From Candidatus Acetothermia bacterium (GTDB lineage: Bacteria > Bipolaricaulota > Bipolaricaulia > UBA7950): 7,691 nt of DNA. Below, piece after piece: positions 5,276 to 7,691 of the stretch (its first letter is position 1; every line of letters begins with the position of its first letter). The DNA is taken from positions 1 to 7,691 of the forward strand of contig DOHL01000145.1 in NCBI GenBank assembly GCA_003535305.1, in the 5' to 3' direction. Below the pieces are notes generated by a model. That model was not told the DNA's origin and made no database searches. It saw only the letters and a program-made list of their open reading frames with translations. The translations under genes were made by a program, and so were the position numbers.

Positions 5276-6268
5276 TTATTCCCGTTTCAGGGGTCTGGTC
5301 ATCAACGCACCTAATGTAGTGAGAGGATCACCTTTTTCATACAGCAAGTGATGGACTGCTTTGGTTATCGGCATCTCAATACCTTCTCTTACTGTCAATC
5401 GATGGATGATCTCAGTGGCATGTACCCCCTCGGCGACCATTTCCATCTGATTTAGGATTTCGGTAATTGGCTCACCCTGCCCGATCTGATATCCCACACG
5501 ACGGTTACGGCTATGTTTGCTTGTACAGGTGGTAACGAGATCGCCGAGGCCGGAGAGACCGAACAGAGTCTCCTCCTGTACATCGAAGACCCGGCCGAAG
5601 CGGACCATCTCCGCCAAACCGCGGGTAATCACTGCTCCCCGGCTGTTGTCGCCATAACCAAGGCCATCGGTAACACCGGTGGCAATAGCGATAATATTCT
5701 TTATCGTAGAGCAATATTCTACTCCCTTGATATCGTCGGATAGGTAAATACGGAATCTTGGCGTGGAGAGCGATGCTTGGATCTCCTTTCCGAGAGCAAT
5801 ATTCTCTCCCGCAAGGACGACCGCTGTCGGCATATCCCGCCCCACCTCTTCGGCGTGGCTGGGACCTGAAAGGATAAAGACAGCCTTTGGGTTAGTCTTC
5901 TCTCCGATCACCGCGGAGAGTCGCTTGCCGGAAGAGCGATCGAGCCCCTTTGCTAAATTAATAAAGATCTTACGACCGACCGATCCTAACAGAACGGCGA
6001 TCTTCTCCACGACCTCACCTACGGCAAAGGAAGGGACAGCAAGAACAAGGATTTCGCTGTCAGTGGCTTCCTCTAAAGAAGCTGTTATTCTCAGATTATT
6101 TTGCGGGAGGATCACTCCCGGAAGATAACGCCGATTTTCACGTAATCGATCGATCGCAGATGCATTGACCGGATCGCGCGCCCACAAAATTACATTATGA
6201 CCGCAATTAGCTATTACGCGAGCAAAGGCGCTGCCCCATCCTCCTGCTCCGATCACTGAGAAGCGCAC
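5276..6268 (-). CDS. gpsA: Glycerol-3-phosphate dehydrogenase [NAD(P)+]
   Basis: Cytoplasmic enzyme that reduces dihydroxyacetone phosphate to sn-glycerol-3-phosphate, the backbone precursor for phospholipids. The 330 residues are the usual GpsA length. The N-terminal Rossmann fold starts VIGAGGWGSAFA (5-16, glycine-rich dinucleotide loop), followed by LAVPS (76-80). INLAKGLD (103-110) carries Lys107, and FILSGPSHAEEV (131-142) is the family signature. TIKNIIAIATG holds the catalytic Lys190, and NSRGAVITRG (208-217) contacts substrate and cofactor in known structures. GLSGLGDLVTTC (237-248) is also diagnostic. The usual GG before A/L-K-N is CST here (EYCSTIKN), a mild variation. The start is GTG, 4 nt after the protease stop, with GAGGA about 12 nt upstream inside the protease gene, so the two are co-transcribed and possibly coupled. 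Confidence 0.97.
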   Translation of the reverse strand: MRFSVIGAGGWGSAFARVIANCGHNVILWARDPVNASAIDRLRENRRYLPGVILPQNNLRITASLEEATDSEILVLAVPSFAVGEVVEKIAVLLGSVGRKIFINLAKGLDRSSGKRLSAVIGEKTNPKAVFILSGPSHAEEVGRDMPTAVVLAGENIALGKEIQASLSTPRFRIYLSDDIKGVEYCSTIKNIIAIATGVTDGLGYGDNSRGAVITRGLAEMVRFGRVFDVQEETLFGLSGLGDLVTTCTSKHSRNRRVGYQIGQGEPITEILNQMEMVAEGVHATEIIHRLTVREGIEMPITKAVHHLLYEKGDPLTTLGALMTRPLKRE

Positions 6269-6272
6269 CGTT

Positions 6273-7427
6273 CTATTTTTCCTCTACCGGCAACGGCATC
6301 TGTTGACCAGCGCGTGCTAAAAGCCATTCAATCGCCACTGCCAGCGGATCTTCTTCCTCTGTCAGTTCAATATCCGGAGTCAATCCATACTCATGGACGG
6401 GATAGCCAAGCGGAGTGAAGTATTCCCCTATAGTAAGTCGCAATGCCGATCCGTCGGCGAATTCGATCATCCGTTGAATGGAGCCTTTGCCGAATGAGCG
6501 TTCACCGATGAGAACTCCCATTCGGTGGTCACGAATTGCGCCGGCAACGATCTCAGCTGCGCTGGCCGTTCCACTGTTAATCAATACAACTAAAGGAAGA
6601 TTGGGAATCTTATTGCCTACTGAGTAAAACGGTGGTCTCGGTGCAGCACGCTCGTTGATCGAAACGATCACTCCGGTATCGACAAACTGACTCGCTATTG
6701 CAACTGCTGCTGATAAAAGTCCGCCCGGACTGTTGCGCAGATCGATGATCAATCCGTCCAATCCCTCAGGATTAAGAGAAGAGAGAGCCTCATTAAGGGC
6801 CTTGACAGCGCCGTGGTTGAAACGGGTAATGCGGATGTAGCCGATGCGTCCCTCTTCAAGGAATTCATAACGCACAGGCATAATATGGATGATATCACGA
6901 ATGATCGTGATATCCTTTTCCGCTTCGTCTGTACGAAGAACGCGGAGAATCACCGACGTCCCTACTTCACCGCGAATCCTCATCGCCGCCTCTCTTAAAG
7001 TGATCCCTGCTGTCGTTTCACCGTCGATGGCGATGATGATATCACCTGCCTGTATACCGGCGAGATAGGCCGGCGTCCCTTCGATCGGCGCAACTACCAT
7101 CAATTTTTCATCTTTGAGCGTTATCTCAATTCCTACTCCACTAAACCGCCCCTCAAGCCTCTCTTGCCATTGACGGTTCTCTTCCGGCGAGAGAAACTCG
7201 CTGTAGGGATCATTAAGCTCCTTTACCATCCCTCGCAGCGCTCCGTGCAGCAATCTTTGCGAATCTATGCGATCAGACCAATGAAAGTGATTGCGGATCA
7301 GGCGGTATATCTCAACTACCGGCGTAAATATCTCTGGTTCATTGCGCTGCGCGCCACTGACCCCAGCTACCAATATGGCTAAGATGACGACCAACAACAA
7401 TACTTTAACGCCCTTTCTTATTCTCAA
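6273..7427 (-). CDS. ctpA: C-terminal processing (tail-specific) S41 protease
   Basis: Serine protease anchored in or exported across the cytoplasmic membrane; the CtpA/Prc family trims C-termini of envelope proteins. There are 384 residues. Residues 8-25 form a signal peptide or membrane anchor. The segment from about 35 to 90 is the S41 N-terminal helical region (DPYSEFLSPEE). A PDZ domain covers about 95-175 (SGVGIEITLKD...GDIIIAIDG). The protease core includes GLIIDLRNSPGG (225-236). The Ser-Lys dyad is visible: Ser289 in NSGTASAAE and Lys314 in SFGKGSIQ, 25 residues apart, with Gln318 four residues on, as in characterised CtpA enzymes. Start: TTG, supported by GGTGATC 4 nt upstream (complementary to the 16S 3' end), an in-frame TGA three codons before it, and the need to include the export signal. 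The stop is TAG. Its exact substrate is unknown. Confidence 0.96.
   Translation of the reverse strand: MRIRKGVKVLLLVVILAILVAGVSGAQRNEPEIFTPVVEIYRLIRNHFHWSDRIDSQRLLHGALRGMVKELNDPYSEFLSPEENRQWQERLEGRFSGVGIEITLKDEKLMVVAPIEGTPAYLAGIQAGDIIIAIDGETTAGITLREAAMRIRGEVGTSVILRVLRTDEAEKDITIIRDIIHIMPVRYEFLEEGRIGYIRITRFNHGAVKALNEALSSLNPEGLDGLIIDLRNSPGGLLSAAVAIASQFVDTGVIVSINERAAPRPPFYSVGNKIPNLPLVVLINSGTASAAEIVAGAIRDHRMGVLIGERSFGKGSIQRMIEFADGSALRLTIGEYFTPLGYPVHEYGLTPDIELTEEEDPLAVAIEWLLARAGQQMPLPVEEK
6891..6914. repeat. Perfect 10-bp inverted repeat inside the protease gene
   Basis: GATATCACGA and TCGTGATATC flank a 4-nt loop within codons for DITIIRDI, at about protease residues 172-179. It would form a stable hairpin in mRNA. 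The protein sequence there is ordinary, so it may be chance arising from the repeated D-I/I-R codons. Confidence 0.6.
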
Positions 7428-7556
7428 CTTCGATCACCCCGTCACTGATTTTCTCTTCTTATTCTATCTGATTACGCTGGATAATGCGAGAGTGAGTATC
7501 GCTTGTGATTCGATGTCCAAGTTATAAATTTTTAGAGCGGGATGCTGTATGTGATT

Positions 7557-7584
7557 CATAGTCCATAGTCCATAGTCCATAGTC
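7557..7584. repeat. Four tandem copies of the heptamer CATAGTC
   Basis: CATAGTC is repeated exactly four times, followed by a degenerate fifth copy (CAGAGTA, 7585-7591). It lies about 130 bp upstream of the protease start, outside any gene I can identify. A short perfect array like this is prone to slippage. No regulatory role can be shown. Confidence 0.9.
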
Positions 7585-7631
7585 CAGAGTAGTTCAGTAT
7601 CTTGTCAGTAACTTCCGGTCGAATGACCTCC

Positions 7632-7660
7632 CTGTTTGCCTCACCGGCACAGGCAGGCAG
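7632..7660. repeat. GC-rich imperfect palindrome near the right edge
   Basis: CTGTTTGCCT (7632-7641) and AGGCAGGCAG (7651-7660) pair at 8 of 10 positions around a 9-nt loop, the two mismatches being wobble pairs if read as plus-strand RNA. It shares the CTGCCT/AGGCAG core with 5098-5133. No coding sequence is recognised from 7428 to 7691; besides this and the heptamer array, the stretch holds only the leader of the protease gene, with no promoter I could assign confidently. Confidence 0.5.
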
Positions 7661-7691
7661 CCTTGCTCTGCAACCCGGCGAACCCTTGAAT

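Noticed and set aside
7620..7691. tRNA or coding sequence at the right edge
   Set aside because: A GGGTTCGCC stretch on the minus strand recalls a T-loop, but no acceptor, D or anticodon arms can be drawn and no open frame shows recognisable protein sequence.

Overview
All recognisable genes in this window lie on the minus strand, so transcription runs from right to left. The window is bacterial: it has Shine-Dalgarno sequences, a sigma70-type promoter, GTG and TTG starts, and ABC-importer and LacI-family genes. Base composition is mid-range. I cannot name the organism. The intergenic GC-rich palindromes and short tandem repeats resemble those seen in genomes of uncultured bacterial phyla, but that is an impression rather than evidence.

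Right half (about 4197-7691): three housekeeping-type genes. A 264-bp leader carries a heptanucleotide tandem repeat and a GC-rich palindrome. It is followed by a C-terminal processing (S41) protease with a TTG start. Four bases later comes gpsA (NAD(P)-dependent glycerol-3-phosphate dehydrogenase) with a GTG start. After a 233-bp spacer holding a second GC-rich palindrome comes a trimeric-type purine nucleoside phosphorylase.

Left half (1-4153): a sugar-uptake locus of the CUT1 ABC-importer type. A consensus promoter (TTGACA, 17-bp spacer, TATAAT) has a LacI-type operator on its start site and a second operator just before the first start codon. It drives a LacI-family repressor gene. After it come a substrate-binding protein gene interrupted by one in-frame amber codon, then two inner-membrane permease genes overlapping by one base. 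The second permease runs off the left edge. No ATPase gene is visible. No separate promoter or operator could be recognised in front of the binding-protein gene, so the repressor and importer genes are probably one autoregulated transcription unit. If the amber codon is real, the importer lacks its binding protein unless the stop is read through.

The binding-protein/permease spacer is long and holds two strong stem-loops. One resembles the end of an IS200/IS605-type element. I found no CRISPR array, tRNA, rRNA, complete insertion sequence or convincingly new multi-gene system. The items most worth a second look are the amber codon, the promoter/operator pair and the structured spacers.
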